Notes: generated by a model not told the origin, from the sequence alone. DNA of 64,000 bases from Bacteroidaceae bacterium (GCA_024682035.1 JAIKZS010000173.1:1-64000), one strand, 5' to 3'; positions 53,911 to 63,707 are shown, counted from the first letter of the stretch. Made by a program: numbers and translations.

Positions 53911-55257
53911 TCAACTTTTCTTATTTTCCAGTTTTCTTAACACATTTCCACAAAGTGGTATAGCCAGCAAGAACGACAGTAAATCTGCTATTGCTTGAGT
54001 GGCTTCAACCCCTTTTATACCAAATAGTTGAGGTATTATTAAGATAGTAGGAATAAAGAAGATACCTTGACGTGCTGAAGATAATATGCTTGCTTCAATA
54101 GGTTTACGTATAGTTTGCATCATCATATTACTATACATAACTATTGCACCCAACGGATATGTAAGTAACTGCCAACGGAAAGCGGCAGCACCTATAGTTA
54201 TGACTTCAACATCATCACGGAACAAAGCCACTATTTCTTCTGCAAAGATTAAGCCAAATACAGCCACAACAGATAAAAAAACAGTTCCAACTTTTACACA
54301 AAACCAAAATCCCTCACGCACACGGTCATACAAACCTGCCCCATAGCTGAATCCACACAAAGGTTGAAATCCTTGTCCATAACCAATCAGTACAGAGTTG
54401 ATAAAAAACGACATGCGATTTACGATTGACATACCTGCAATACCTGCATCCCCACCCCAGGTTCCTGCAGCATAATTCAACATGATCGTTGATACACTGC
54501 CCAAAGCTTGACGAGTGAGTGATGGAGCACCTCCGCTGATAATTTCAACCACAAAACTCCAAGAAGGATTAAACTCCTTCAGATGGATGCGTAAATTTCC
54601 CCCTCTAAATGTTTGAATGAGCTGAATAGTAAAAGCAATCATTTGAGAGACAACTGTTGCCAGCGCAGCGCCACTCACTCCCATGTTGAACGAAAAAATG
54701 AAAATCGGATCAAGCACAACATTCAACACAGCTCCGCTTACAATTCCGACCATTGCATACGATGCGTTTCCTTGCAATCGCATCTGATTATTGAGGGTGA
54801 TTTGTCCAGCCATAAAAGGGCCGCCACACAGAATAATCGACAAATACCGCTTAGTATATGGTAAAATTGTAGGAGTAGAGCCTAAAGCTAATGAAATAGG
54901 TTCCAAAAACAGCAATCCAACTATTCCCAGCATTGAAGCAAACAAGATAGAATACACAAAACCAGTAGCTGCCATTCTAGATGCAGCTTCACGATTCTTC
55001 GCTCCTAATTGTCTTGAAATAAAGTTGCCAGAGCCATGACCAAAGAAAAAGCCAACTGCCTGTATGAAAAACATAACAGAAAGCACAACTCCTACAGCTG
55101 CTGTTGATTGTGTATCCAGTTGTCCGACAAAGTATGTGTCAGTAATACTGTACAAACTAGTCACGAGCATACTAATAATAGTAGGCACAGCAAGCGTACT
55201 AATTGTTTTAGGCACACTCCCTGTAGTCAGCATCTCGTATCTGTCGTTTGATTTCAT
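53911..55257 (-). CDS. MATE-family efflux transporter
   Basis: A 448-residue protein with twelve predicted membrane helices in two halves, each starting with the MATE pattern (PTIISMLVTSLYSITDTYFVGQL near residue 28; the second half has GAPSLTRQALGSVS). GQGFQPLCGFSYGAG is a typical conserved loop of the DinF/NorM-like bacterial group. It would export drugs or metabolites using Na+ or H+. It lies 21 bp downstream of the ABC ATPase gene on the same strand and is probably co-transcribed with it. Confidence 0.9.
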   Translation of the reverse strand: MKSNDRYEMLTTGSVPKTISTLAVPTIISMLVTSLYSITDTYFVGQLDTQSTAAVGVVLSVMFFIQAVGFFFGHGSGNFISRQLGAKNREAASRMAATGFVYSILFASMLGIVGLLFLEPISLALGSTPTILPYTKRYLSIILCGGPFMAGQITLNNQMRLQGNASYAMVGIVSGAVLNVVLDPIFIFSFNMGVSGAALATVVSQMIAFTIQLIQTFRGGNLRIHLKEFNPSWSFVVEIISGGAPSLTRQALGSVSTIMLNYAAGTWGGDAGIAGMSIVNRMSFFINSVLIGYGQGFQPLCGFSYGAGLYDRVREGFWFCVKVGTVFLSVVAVFGLIFAEEIVALFRDDVEVITIGAAAFRWQLLTYPLGAIVMYSNMMMQTIRKPIEASILSSARQGIFFIPTILIIPQLFGIKGVEATQAIADLLSFLLAIPLCGNVLRKLENKKS

Positions 55258-55278
55258 TTTGTAGTAACCAATAGAGAT

Positions 55279-56274
55279 TTATTTAAGTGCTTCCACCAAA
55301 TCAGCTATAGTTGTATAAGTTGTTTTTTTATCTGCTTTATGAAGGATGAAACTATCTGCTAACACCTCAATTTCTTCTTCACCATCTGCTTTAACATCAC
55401 ATTGTATCCCTATGCGTTTCAATGCTTTAGAAACCATTAAAAATCTCACACCGCTACCACGCAAGCGTATCTTTCTGGTATAATCATTCTCTACCCTGAA
55501 CAATCCTATTTCTGGATCAAATACAATTCCCTTACGAGCAAAATAACTACCCAAACTATTATCCAGAGAAAGATCTTCAGGAGCTCCTATCCTTACCCCT
55601 CTCTGTTTGTCCATCAACCACAACTTATCGGCTATTTGCAAAGCCAATTCCAAATCGTGAGTTGAAAGGAAAATAGTTTTGTCAGTTTCTCTGCTCAACC
55701 TAAATAACAATTGCATCATCTCCACCTTACTAGGATAATCCAAGAAAGCTGTTGGTTCATCGAGATAAATTACAGGCGTTTCCTGTGCCAAAGCCTTAGC
55801 TATCATTACCTTCTGTCGTTCACCGTCACTAAGAGTCTGAATCATTCTATCTTGCAAATCTTCAATACCCACCAGTTGAATAGCATTTTTCACAACAACC
55901 TCATCCTCTTTAGTAAGGGTACCCCAAAAACCAGTATAAGGACTTCTTCCCAAGCCAACCAGTTCCAGCACTGTCATGTTACGTATGTCGGGCTTTTCCG
56001 TAAGTACAACACTAATAACGTGCGATAATTGCTTGTCTGTAAATCCACTAATTTCCTTGCCTTCTATAAAAATTTCACCCTCAAGTTTTGGTTGAAAAGC
56101 AGACAACGTACGTAGCAGCGTACTTTTTCCTACGCCATTAGCACCCAACAAACAGGTCAGTTCTCCACTAAAAATAGTAGCAGTAATGTTTTTCGCCACA
56201 ACTTTCACGTTATTTTTATGGGTATATCCAATCGAAAGGTTCTGTATCTTTATTGTTTCCTTCATAAGTTCCAC
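55279..56274 (-). CDS. FecE/BtuD-type ABC transporter ATPase
   Basis: A 331-residue ATPase of the iron-siderophore/B12 importer class. It has Walker A LGANGVGKST (about residues 40-49), the signature LSDGERQK, Walker B VIYLDEPTAF and the switch His in STHDLEL. After the normal 250 residues there is a C-terminal extension of about 75 residues (RLRGSGVRFLMVSKALKRIG), seen in other Bacteroidota members. No permease or binding-protein gene is adjacent; its neighbour is a MATE exporter. The unpaired BtuF-BtuC at 9486-11692 is a possible partner. An alternative start is Met4. Confidence 0.87.
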   Translation of the reverse strand: MELMKETIKIQNLSIGYTHKNNVKVVAKNITATIFSGELTCLLGANGVGKSTLLRTLSAFQPKLEGEIFIEGKEISGFTDKQLSHVISVVLTEKPDIRNMTVLELVGLGRSPYTGFWGTLTKEDEVVVKNAIQLVGIEDLQDRMIQTLSDGERQKVMIAKALAQETPVIYLDEPTAFLDYPSKVEMMQLLFRLSRETDKTIFLSTHDLELALQIADKLWLMDKQRGVRIGAPEDLSLDNSLGSYFARKGIVFDPEIGLFRVENDYTRKIRLRGSGVRFLMVSKALKRIGIQCDVKADGEEEIEVLADSFILHKADKKTTYTTIADLVEALK

Positions 56275-56424
56275 TCAGATTTTCAGCATACAAAATTCGA
56301 TAAAAATAGTTAGTTACACAAACTATTTAATACATTTTGACTAAATCAAGGTGAGATTTTACATTAAAAAGAAAAAAACAATAACTTTACCCTACTCGGC
56401 CTTATTCTGAAATGTTCAAATTTA

Positions 56425-56456
56425 TTTGGCTTTTCACTCGCTTATTCGTAACTTTG
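56425..56456 (+). promoter_or_regulatory. Bacteroidota-type promoter of the DUF1573-OPT-DUF1460 operon
   Basis: TTTG (56425-56428), a 20-nt spacer and TAACTTTG (56449-56456) match the consensus exactly, 31 nt before the ATG. Confidence 0.65.
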
Positions 56457-56487
56457 CAATCAATATTTAAATAAAATTATTTGTGAG

Positions 56488-56880
56488 ATGAAAAAAATCA
56501 TGTTGTTATTAGCGATGCTGACAATATGCATCGGTTATGCAGCTGCACAAAATCAAGCTGACATTAAATTTGACAAGACTGAACATAATTTTGGTGCTTT
56601 CTCTCAGGGAAAAGGAACTGTTACCACGGTCTTTACCTTTACCAATGTAGGCAACGCCCCACTGGTTATCCATCAGGCAGTAGCTTCATGTGGATGCACT
56701 ATTCCAGAATACAGTAAAGAAGCTGTATTGCCCGGAAAGACTGGCAGTATCAAGGTAACATACGATGCACGCGACAAATATCCAGGACATTTTAAGAAAT
56801 CGGTTACCATCCGCACGAACGCAAAGACTGAAACCGTAAGACTTTTCATCGAAGGCGAAGTATTGGCTGACGTTAAATAA
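56488..56880 (+). CDS. DUF1573 secreted protein
   Basis: A 130-residue protein with a signal peptide (about 1-20, GYAAAQ). The rest is a single Ig-like/HYDIN-type beta-sandwich with the DUF1573 pattern: DKTEHNFGAFSQGKG, FTFTNVGNAPLVI, the conserved ASCGCTIPEY cysteines and GSIKVTYDA. Such domains are abundant in Bacteroidota and of unknown function. It is the first gene of a tight set with 11-bp gaps to the OPT transporter and then DUF1460. Confidence 0.88.
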   Translation: MKKIMLLLAMLTICIGYAAAQNQADIKFDKTEHNFGAFSQGKGTVTTVFTFTNVGNAPLVIHQAVASCGCTIPEYSKEAVLPGKTGSIKVTYDARDKYPGHFKKSVTIRTNAKTETVRLFIEGEVLADVK

Positions 56881-56891
56881 ATTATATCAGC

Positions 56892-58880
56892 ATGAAAGAA
56901 GAAATACGTACCTCCCTGCCCGACAATGCCTATCGTGAGCTGAAACCAGGCGAGGTGTACAATCCATTATTAAGTCCCGACAAGACTTATGCCGAAGTCA
57001 ATGTTTGGTCAGTCATGTGGGGTTTACTCATGGCAGTATTGTTTTCTGCTGCCGCTGCCTATTTAGGTCTTCGTGTAGGACAGGTATTCGAAGCTGCTAT
57101 CCCTATTGCCATCATAGCCGTAGGTATTTCCAATGCAGCTAAACGAAAAAACGCATTAGGTGAAAATGTTATTATACAGTCCATCGGTGCTAGTTCTGGT
57201 GTAATAGTAGCCGGAGCTATTTTCACCCTGCCTGCATTATACATTTTACAGGAATTTTATCCTGAAGATATCACAGTCACTTTTACACAAGTATTTATTA
57301 GCAGCCTATTAGGTGGTTGCCTCGGCATTTTGTTCCTCATCCCTTTCAGAAAGTATTTTGTCAGTGAGATGCATGGTAAGTATCCTTTCCCTGAGGCAAC
57401 GGCTACCACACAGGTACTGGTTTCAGGCCAACAAGGCGGCAACCAAGCTAAACCATTGTTGATTGCAGGTATTGTGGGTGGTTTGTACGATTTCATTGTT
57501 TCCACCTTTGGATGGTGGAACGAGAATTTCACTACACGTGTAGTTGGTTTTGGCGAGACACTGGCCGACAAGGCCAAATTAGTATTCAAGGTAAATACTG
57601 GTGCCGCAGTCATGGGCTTAGGCTATATAGTAGGTTTAAAGTATGCCTCAATTATCTGTGCAGGTTCTCTGGCAGTATGGTGGATCATAGTCCCGGGCAT
57701 GTCGCTCATCTGGGGTGACAGCATTTTGAATCAGTGGAATCCCGCTATTACAACAGCCGTTGGCGAGATGTCACCAGAAGACATCTTCACCAACTACGCC
57801 AAGAGCATAGGCATCGGTGGCATTGCTATGGCAGGTATTATCGGTATCCTTAAATCTTGGGGCATTATTAAAAGTGCAGTTAGCCTGGCCGTAAAAGAAA
57901 TGGGTGGAAAATCCATTTCAGATGCAGCCACTCAACGTACCCAGCGCGACTTGCCAATGAAAGTAGTAGCAATTGGATCAATCATCACCATCATCCTAGT
58001 GCTATTGTTTTTCTATTTTGATGTGATGAAAGGCAATATACTCTTTACCATAGTAGCACTGTTGCTGGTTACAATCATTGCATTTCTGTTTACTACCGTT
58101 GCCGCTAATGCCATTGCTATCGTAGGCACCAATCCAGTTTCTGGTATGACACTCATGACACTGATTCTTGCTTCAGTAGTTATGGTAGCTGTAGGCTTAC
58201 GAGGTCCAGAAGGCATGGTAGCAGCTCTTGTAATGGGAGGAGTTGTGTGTACGGCTCTTTCTATGGCAGGTGGATTTGTAACCGACCTCAAGATTGGTTA
58301 TTGGATAGGTACCACCCCCGCTAAGCAAGAAGCTTGGAAATTTCTGGGAACCATTGTTTCTGCAGCTACAGTAGGTGGTGTGATGATTATTCTCAACAAA
58401 GCATACGGCTTTACAACCGGACAGCTAGCAGCTCCTCAAGCAAATGCTATGGCGGCTGTTATTGCACCACTGATGAGTGGCGTAGGTGCTCCCTGGTTAC
58501 TCTATGGCATTGGTGCGTTGCTGGCCATCATTCTTAATTGGTGCAAAATCCCAGCTCTTGCATTTGCTTTGGGTATGTTCATTCCTCTACAACTCAACAT
58601 TCCATTGGTTGTCGGTGGTGCCATCAACTGGTATGTAACTACCCGTAGCAAAGATGCTAAAGTTAATAAAACACGAGGAGAGAAAGGCACATTATTGGCA
58701 TCCGGCTTTATTGCTGGTGGCGCATTAATGGGCGTTGTAAGTGCTGGCATGCGTTTTGCCGACATCAACCTCACCAACGAAGCATGGCTGGCCAATCCAT
58801 TGTCAGAAGCAGCTTCTTTGCTGGCTTACATCCTGCTAATCTTATTCTTCATAAAATATACAATGAAAACTGATAAATAA
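56892..58880 (+). CDS. OPT-family oligopeptide transporter
   Basis: A 662-residue integral membrane protein of the oligopeptide transporter superfamily. It has about sixteen hydrophobic segments and typical regions such as AAYLGLRVGQVFEAAIPIAI, GKYPFPEATATTQVL (the conserved PFPEA) and AAVIAPLMSGVGAPW. OPT proteins import peptides or metal-ligand complexes with protons. It lies between a DUF1573 gene and a DUF1460 hydrolase gene with 11-bp gaps, so peptides released from murein or other small peptides are likely substrates. Confidence 0.92.
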   Translation: MKEEIRTSLPDNAYRELKPGEVYNPLLSPDKTYAEVNVWSVMWGLLMAVLFSAAAAYLGLRVGQVFEAAIPIAIIAVGISNAAKRKNALGENVIIQSIGASSGVIVAGAIFTLPALYILQEFYPEDITVTFTQVFISSLLGGCLGILFLIPFRKYFVSEMHGKYPFPEATATTQVLVSGQQGGNQAKPLLIAGIVGGLYDFIVSTFGWWNENFTTRVVGFGETLADKAKLVFKVNTGAAVMGLGYIVGLKYASIICAGSLAVWWIIVPGMSLIWGDSILNQWNPAITTAVGEMSPEDIFTNYAKSIGIGGIAMAGIIGILKSWGIIKSAVSLAVKEMGGKSISDAATQRTQRDLPMKVVAIGSIITIILVLLFFYFDVMKGNILFTIVALLLVTIIAFLFTTVAANAIAIVGTNPVSGMTLMTLILASVVMVAVGLRGPEGMVAALVMGGVVCTALSMAGGFVTDLKIGYWIGTTPAKQEAWKFLGTIVSAATVGGVMIILNKAYGFTTGQLAAPQANAMAAVIAPLMSGVGAPWLLYGIGALLAIILNWCKIPALAFALGMFIPLQLNIPLVVGGAINWYVTTRSKDAKVNKTRGEKGTLLASGFIAGGALMGVVSAGMRFADINLTNEAWLANPLSEAASLLAYILLILFFIKYTMKTDK

Positions 58881-58891
58881 TTTATACATTT

Positions 58892-59695
58892 ATGATTTTA
58901 ATTAAAAAAAGACATTCACTAATTATTAGTGCCGTTATAGCAGCATTATTTTCAGCACAAGCTTATGCTCAGACACTGAGCAACCAAGTGCTTACCAATG
59001 CAGTGTCATTATTGGACGTACCTTACGTAGCCAATGTACTCGATCAGAGTGACACCGAGGAATTAGTATTAAACACAGACGAACTAGATTGCACCACCTT
59101 TGTTGAATATTCAATTGCTATGGCTTTAGCACCAATGAAGGAAAACAATTACAAAGATGAAGAAGCGTTTGCCAATTACGTACAAAAATTACGCTATCGC
59201 GATGGCAAGATTGACGGCTACACCTCTCGCCTGCATTATATGACAGAATGGGCAGAGAACGGCATCAAGGCCGGCATTTTGGAAGATATTACAAAAGCCA
59301 ACAGCCAATACACCATGCAAGTGCAAGCAGGCTATATGACAGCCCATCCTACCCAATACCGCCAGTTGGCCAACAATTCTCAAAATGTTCAGAAGATGAA
59401 AGAAATTGAGCAACGCATCAATGGCACCACAGTCAACTATATTCCTCAAAGCAATTTGCCTGCTCATGGTTTCGACTGGATTCATGATGGTGACATCATC
59501 ATGTTTACTACCAATGAGCCAGGTCTCGACATTGCCCACATGGGATTAGCTTTCAAAATTAATGGCAAGCTTACTTTGATGCATGCATCTTCAAAAGAAA
59601 AGAAAGTAGTTGTTTCTAAGTACACCATTAACAAGATGCTCGAAGACAATCCAAAATGGACAGGTATTCGTGTGTTACGTGTAGTGAAACAATAG
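58892..59695 (+). CDS. DUF1460 NlpC/P60-like amidase
   Basis: A 267-residue secreted hydrolase (signal peptide about 1-26, ending AYAQ) of the DUF1460 family, an NlpC/P60-like fold with N-acetylmuramoyl-L-alanine amidase-like activity reported for structural homologues. The catalytic Cys is in ELDCTTFVEY (near residue 68) and the His in DIAHMGLAF (near 220). It would trim muropeptides in the periplasm. It lies 11 bp after an OPT transporter gene, consistent with recovery of peptidoglycan peptides. The terminator at 59715-59758 ends the operon. Confidence 0.87.
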   Translation: MILIKKRHSLIISAVIAALFSAQAYAQTLSNQVLTNAVSLLDVPYVANVLDQSDTEELVLNTDELDCTTFVEYSIAMALAPMKENNYKDEEAFANYVQKLRYRDGKIDGYTSRLHYMTEWAENGIKAGILEDITKANSQYTMQVQAGYMTAHPTQYRQLANNSQNVQKMKEIEQRINGTTVNYIPQSNLPAHGFDWIHDGDIIMFTTNEPGLDIAHMGLAFKINGKLTLMHASSKEKKVVVSKYTINKMLEDNPKWTGIRVLRVVKQ

Positions 59696-59714
59696 AATAA
59701 ACCCCTGAAAAAAG

Positions 59715-59758
59715 AAAACACTCCGTTAGTTTCGATAACTATCGGAGTGTTTTTTTAT
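59715..59758. terminator. Bidirectional terminator between DUF1460 and dnaB
   Basis: ACACTCCG pairs with CGGAGTGT, with an inner TAGTT/AACTA stem. Seven T residues follow on the plus strand and an A-rich stretch precedes it, so it serves both convergent genes. Confidence 0.85.
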
Positions 59759-61300
59759 TTAATACGGTACACCATCTTCAGGTAAAGGAGGAGGCGGTAA
59801 AGGTGAATCATTCCCAATAGGTGTATTTATCTTCGATTTAAACGTTTGAGGTTTAGGAACTACAGCATTAGCCAGTAATTCATCATCAAGATTCTGGAAA
59901 CGAGTATATTCACCAATAAAACGCAAGTGAATATCACCCACTGCACCATTTCTATGCTTTGCAATAATAATCTCCGCTTGTCCACGTATGTCATTGCCAT
60001 TTTCGTCAGAATAAATCTTATAATATTCAGGACGATGAATAAAACACACCATATCAGCATCCTGCTCAATGGCACCAGATTCTCGCAAATCACTCAACTG
60101 TGGGCGTCGATTTTGATCACTCTTCTGATCCCCATTGCCGCGCGTTTCAACACTACGATTCAACTGTGACAACGCAATAATTGGTATGTTCAATTCCTTT
60201 GCAAGACCTTTTAGCGATCTGGAAATCGTACTTACCTCTTCCTGACGGTTACCATAACTCATGCCACTGGCATTCATCAGCTGCAGGTAATCAATAAAAA
60301 TAATCTTTACCTCGTGCTCACGTACCAGTCGACGAGCCTTTGTTCGCAATTCAAACACCGACAACGAAGGCGTATCATCAATATATAATGGAGCCCCCAG
60401 CAAATCATTTAGCTTATGGTCCAGTCGTTCCCACTCATGAGGCAATAATTTGCCACTCCTAATTTTATCACTTTCTATCTCACATGTATTAGCAATCAAT
60501 CGATTCACCAATTGCAAATTACTCATTTCAAGAGAGAAGAAAGCAACAGGACATCTATAATTCACAGCCATGTTCTTAGCCATTGATAACACAAAAGCCG
60601 TTTTTCCCATAGCCGGTCGAGCAGCAATAATCACCAAATCGGATTTTTGCCAACCCGATGTAATCTTATCCAAATCGTGAAAGCCAGTCTCCAAGCCAGT
60701 CAATCCAGTAGAAAGTGCAGCTGCTGTTTGAAGCTGGTGATATGCCTCTTCCAAAATAGGATTAATCTGCGTAAAGTCCTTCTTTAGATTCTTCTGTGAA
60801 ATCTCAAACAATTTACCTTCCGCCTCCTGCATCAAATCATCCACATCCTGTGTCTCATCAAAAGCCTTGCTTTGTATGTTGTTGGAATAAGTAATAAGTT
60901 CCCTTGCCAATGCTTTCTGGGCAATAATACGGGCATGAAACTCCACATGAGCTGCTGAAGCCACCTTACTAGTAAGCTGCGTTATATAGAACGGTCCTCC
61001 CACTTCTTCCAGTGTGCCCTCTTTCTCCAATTCGTTTTTCACCGTCAACAAGTCAATCGGCTGCTGACTAATCGCCAAATTAGTGATGGCAGTATAAAGC
61101 AATTGATGTCTTCGCTCATAAAACGATTGTGGGCGCAACAACTCGCTCACCAATGAATATGCGTCTTTCTCTATCATCAGCGCTCCCAACACAGCTTCTT
61201 CTAAATCAGTAGCTTGTGGTGGTATTCTGCCATAATCATTCACCGGTTGTGCACTGCTTGCTGCACGTTGTCCTCTTCCTCTTCGAGTTTGTTCTGCCAT
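59759..61300 (-). CDS. dnaB: Replicative DNA helicase DnaB
   Basis: A 513-residue hexameric replication helicase. The N-terminal helical domain starts after a polar lead (RIPPQATDLEEAVLGALMIEKDAY at about residues 25-48). The RecA-type domain has Walker A ARPAMGKTAF (near 226-235), Walker B IIFIDYLQLM, the SLEMSNLQL and DLRESGAIEQDAD segments. The C-terminal 35 residues are Pro-rich. No intein is present. Its neighbours are not replication genes. Confidence 0.96.
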   Translation of the reverse strand: MAEQTRRGRGQRAASSAQPVNDYGRIPPQATDLEEAVLGALMIEKDAYSLVSELLRPQSFYERRHQLLYTAITNLAISQQPIDLLTVKNELEKEGTLEEVGGPFYITQLTSKVASAAHVEFHARIIAQKALARELITYSNNIQSKAFDETQDVDDLMQEAEGKLFEISQKNLKKDFTQINPILEEAYHQLQTAAALSTGLTGLETGFHDLDKITSGWQKSDLVIIAARPAMGKTAFVLSMAKNMAVNYRCPVAFFSLEMSNLQLVNRLIANTCEIESDKIRSGKLLPHEWERLDHKLNDLLGAPLYIDDTPSLSVFELRTKARRLVREHEVKIIFIDYLQLMNASGMSYGNRQEEVSTISRSLKGLAKELNIPIIALSQLNRSVETRGNGDQKSDQNRRPQLSDLRESGAIEQDADMVCFIHRPEYYKIYSDENGNDIRGQAEIIIAKHRNGAVGDIHLRFIGEYTRFQNLDDELLANAVVPKPQTFKSKINTPIGNDSPLPPPPLPEDGVPY

Positions 61301-61412
61301 AATCTCAATTTTAGTATGGACAAAGGTAGCATCTAATTTCGAAAATCCCCTCAGATTGCAGTAAGAAATTTCAAAAAGTTATTAACTTTGCTGTTGAAAA
61401 CTGTACCGCCAT

Positions 61413-62249
61413 ATGATAACATTTCCTAACTGCAAAATTAATCTAGGGCTGAACATCGTCAATCGCCGCCCTGATGGTTATCACAACCTGGAAACCGTGT
61501 TCTATCCAGTAACAGAACTGTACGATGCCCTTGAAATAACCCCTTTTGACGATGACTCAAAAGGCAACTATACCCTCCAGCAAAATGGCAATACCCTTGA
61601 TTGCGATAAAGAACACAACCTGGTCATCAAAGCCTACCGCCTACTACTTGCAGCATGTGGTTCTTTGCCCTCTATCCACATTCATCTGTTAAAACACATC
61701 CCTTCAGGTGCAGGATTAGGAGGAGGTTCTGCCGATGCCGCTTTCATGCTCAAGATCCTAAATGACCAGTTCAAGCTACAGTTAACCACTCAACAACTGG
61801 AACATTATGCAGCACAGTTGGGGGCCGATTGCGCCTTCTTCATCAAGAACCAGCCCACTTTTGCTACTGGAATTGGTGAGATTTTTACGCCTATTAATTT
61901 GTCCCTCAAAGACTATCAAATTATCATTATCAAGCCCAACGTATTTGTATCCACCAAGGAAGCCTTTGCCCATATCCACCCACAACGACCTGCCGAACAG
62001 ATCACCGACATTCTTCAGGCACCCATTAGCGAATGGCGCCACCGCCTTGTCAATGACTTCGAGGCAAGCATTTTTCCCCAACACCCTCAAATCGAATCCA
62101 TTAAGAATATGCTATACGAAAAAGGGGCTGAATATGCCTCCATGAGCGGATCTGGTTCATCCGTATTCGGCCTATTCAACCCCAATGTTAATTTACCTAA
62201 GTTGTCAGTAAGTGAAGACTGCTTCTGCTTCGCTGGCAGGCTGTGCTGA
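61413..62249 (+). CDS. ispE: 4-diphosphocytidyl-2-C-methyl-D-erythritol kinase
   Basis: IspE phosphorylates CDP-methylerythritol in the MEP isoprenoid pathway. The 278-residue GHMP kinase has the N-terminal CKINLGLNIVNRRPDGYHNLETVF region (split; residues about 7-30), the ATP loop PSGAGLGGGSADAA (97-110) and the C-terminal SGSGSSVFGLF. A TAACTTTG -7 box is at 61383-61390. Its last 15 codons overlap the end of the convergent PspC gene by 45 bp. Confidence 0.95.
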   Translation: MITFPNCKINLGLNIVNRRPDGYHNLETVFYPVTELYDALEITPFDDDSKGNYTLQQNGNTLDCDKEHNLVIKAYRLLLAACGSLPSIHIHLLKHIPSGAGLGGGSADAAFMLKILNDQFKLQLTTQQLEHYAAQLGADCAFFIKNQPTFATGIGEIFTPINLSLKDYQIIIIKPNVFVSTKEAFAHIHPQRPAEQITDILQAPISEWRHRLVNDFEASIFPQHPQIESIKNMLYEKGAEYASMSGSGSSVFGLFNPNVNLPKLSVSEDCFCFAGRLC

Positions 62250-63329
62250 AATCACCTCAGTAGTAAATCTAGTGTCATGATACTCTGCATAATCTATGAT
62301 TGATCCAAAGACTGGTACCATGGCTGATATTGCCACAGCCAAAGCAATGATCCATACTATCACCAGACTCACCACACTACCTGTTGACATCGGCTTTGAC
62401 GTTGGCTTACGGAACAATTTATGCAGCAACAGAATTAATGGTATAGCAAACACAACGATAATAGAAGTAGCCAGTGTCCACAGCAGCCAATCAGGTACCG
62501 TAAACAATACATCAGTCCATGCTGGATCTACACCCATCCCCACAAATAGTGAACCCAAACCGAACACAGAAACGCCTAATGAGATAAAGATAGTCATAAG
62601 TACAGACAGGAACAATCCTCCAAAGACCAATGCACATAGACCTATAAATGAGAAGAAGCAAATTTTCACGAATGTACTTAAACACCCACTGGCTTTACGT
62701 TGGTTCTCTGGATCTTGCACATATTGCTTCGCGCGATTTACCCCCTGCATCAATTCCTCATTAATAGCGTTAGGAGTCACTCTTTTACCCTTCATCTGTA
62801 ATCGTTCCTCTGCAGTCTTAGCTTCTGGTATCAATGCCCAGCACACAGCATATACAATAATCCCCACTGCGTGCGATAAAAAGACAATCAACACAAACAA
62901 GAGACGCACCAACAGAGGGTCTTCTATGTCAAAATACCGGCAGAAACCAGAGATTACACCACCTAAAATCTTGTCATCAGGATCTCGGAACAGTTTTCTT
63001 ACACCTTTATTCTCAACAGTTTCGGCATACCCACCATCCATCACACGTTCCCCGTTAGCATCAGCTTCTTCATCCATCTGCTGCGGGTCACCAATACGTT
63101 TAATAATATCTTCCACATGCTCTATAGTTATGGCCTCTATACCTTGAGCCTTTAATTCAGCAAAAAGTTCAGCCACGCGGCTCTCCACATCGTTAACTAT
63201 TTCTTCGCCTCCTGCACGACGACTATAATAGCTACGCATATTCTCCAGATACTTCTTCAACAAATCATAAGCATCCTCATCAATGGCATAAATTACGCCA
63301 CACAGATTAACGTTGATATTCTTTTTCAT
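62205..63329 (-). CDS. PspC-domain envelope-stress membrane protein
   Basis: A 374-residue protein. The N-terminal part (1 to about 100) has the cytoplasmic VNLCGVIYAIDEDAYDLLKKYL region common in Bacteroidota PspC proteins. The PspC domain (about 108-170) has KLFRDPDDKILGGVISGFCRYF and a membrane helix. Three further hydrophobic segments follow (about 215-255, 285-305, 325-350). PspC proteins sense or respond to membrane damage in other bacteria. The PadR regulator gene lies 24 bp upstream on the same strand, so the two form an operon; its stop overlaps the end of ispE. Confidence 0.85.
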   Translation of the reverse strand: MKKNINVNLCGVIYAIDEDAYDLLKKYLENMRSYYSRRAGGEEIVNDVESRVAELFAELKAQGIEAITIEHVEDIIKRIGDPQQMDEEADANGERVMDGGYAETVENKGVRKLFRDPDDKILGGVISGFCRYFDIEDPLLVRLLFVLIVFLSHAVGIIVYAVCWALIPEAKTAEERLQMKGKRVTPNAINEELMQGVNRAKQYVQDPENQRKASGCLSTFVKICFFSFIGLCALVFGGLFLSVLMTIFISLGVSVFGLGSLFVGMGVDPAWTDVLFTVPDWLLWTLATSIIVVFAIPLILLLHKLFRKPTSKPMSTGSVVSLVIVWIIALAVAISAMVPVFGSIIDYAEYHDTRFTTEVISAQPASEAEAVFTY

Positions 63330-63353
63330 ATTAATATTTATTATCTAATTCGG

Positions 63354-63707
63354 TTAAACAATCAGGAATTTTGCATCAGTAATATTAGATTTCAGCAACT
63401 CTACTGTATGTGTGAGTCCATTCCAAGCTTCATCCAATGCTTTCAATGCCTTCACACCCAAATCAGTCAAACTATAATACTTCCTGGGTGGACCTTGTGT
63501 AGATTCACGCCATTCGTAATTCAGCAGACCATCATTTTTCAAACGTGTTAACAAGGGATATAATGTCCCTTCCACCACTAACAACTCAGCATCTTTGAGC
63601 TGTGTTAGGATGTCCGATGCATATGCTGCCTCCCGATGCAATAGCAACAATACGCAATATTCCAACATCCCCTTTCTCATCTGTGATTTTGCATTTTCGT
63701 TACTCAT
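63354..63707 (-). CDS. PadR-family transcriptional regulator
   Basis: A 117-residue winged-helix regulator. RKGMLEYCVLLLLHREAAYASDILTQL (about residues 11-37) is the PadR helix-turn-helix start, EGTLYPLLTRLKNDGLL is the recognition helix (about 52-68), and GPPRKYYSLTDLG is the wing. The short C-terminal helix gives the dimer (PadR-s2 class). It precedes the PspC gene by 24 bp; PadR-PspC pairs are frequent in Bacteroidota and Firmicutes. A palindromic site lies upstream of the promoter, pointing to autorepression. Confidence 0.92.
   Translation of the reverse strand: MSNENAKSQMRKGMLEYCVLLLLHREAAYASDILTQLKDAELLVVEGTLYPLLTRLKNDGLLNYEWRESTQGPPRKYYSLTDLGVKALKALDEAWNGLTHTVELLKSNITDAKFLIV

Noticed and set aside
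62296-63147. 283-codon open frame on the plus strand
   Set aside because: It is antisense to the PspC gene, whose protein has clear domain and membrane features; the plus-strand product is Thr/Ile/Asn-rich with no recognisable motif.
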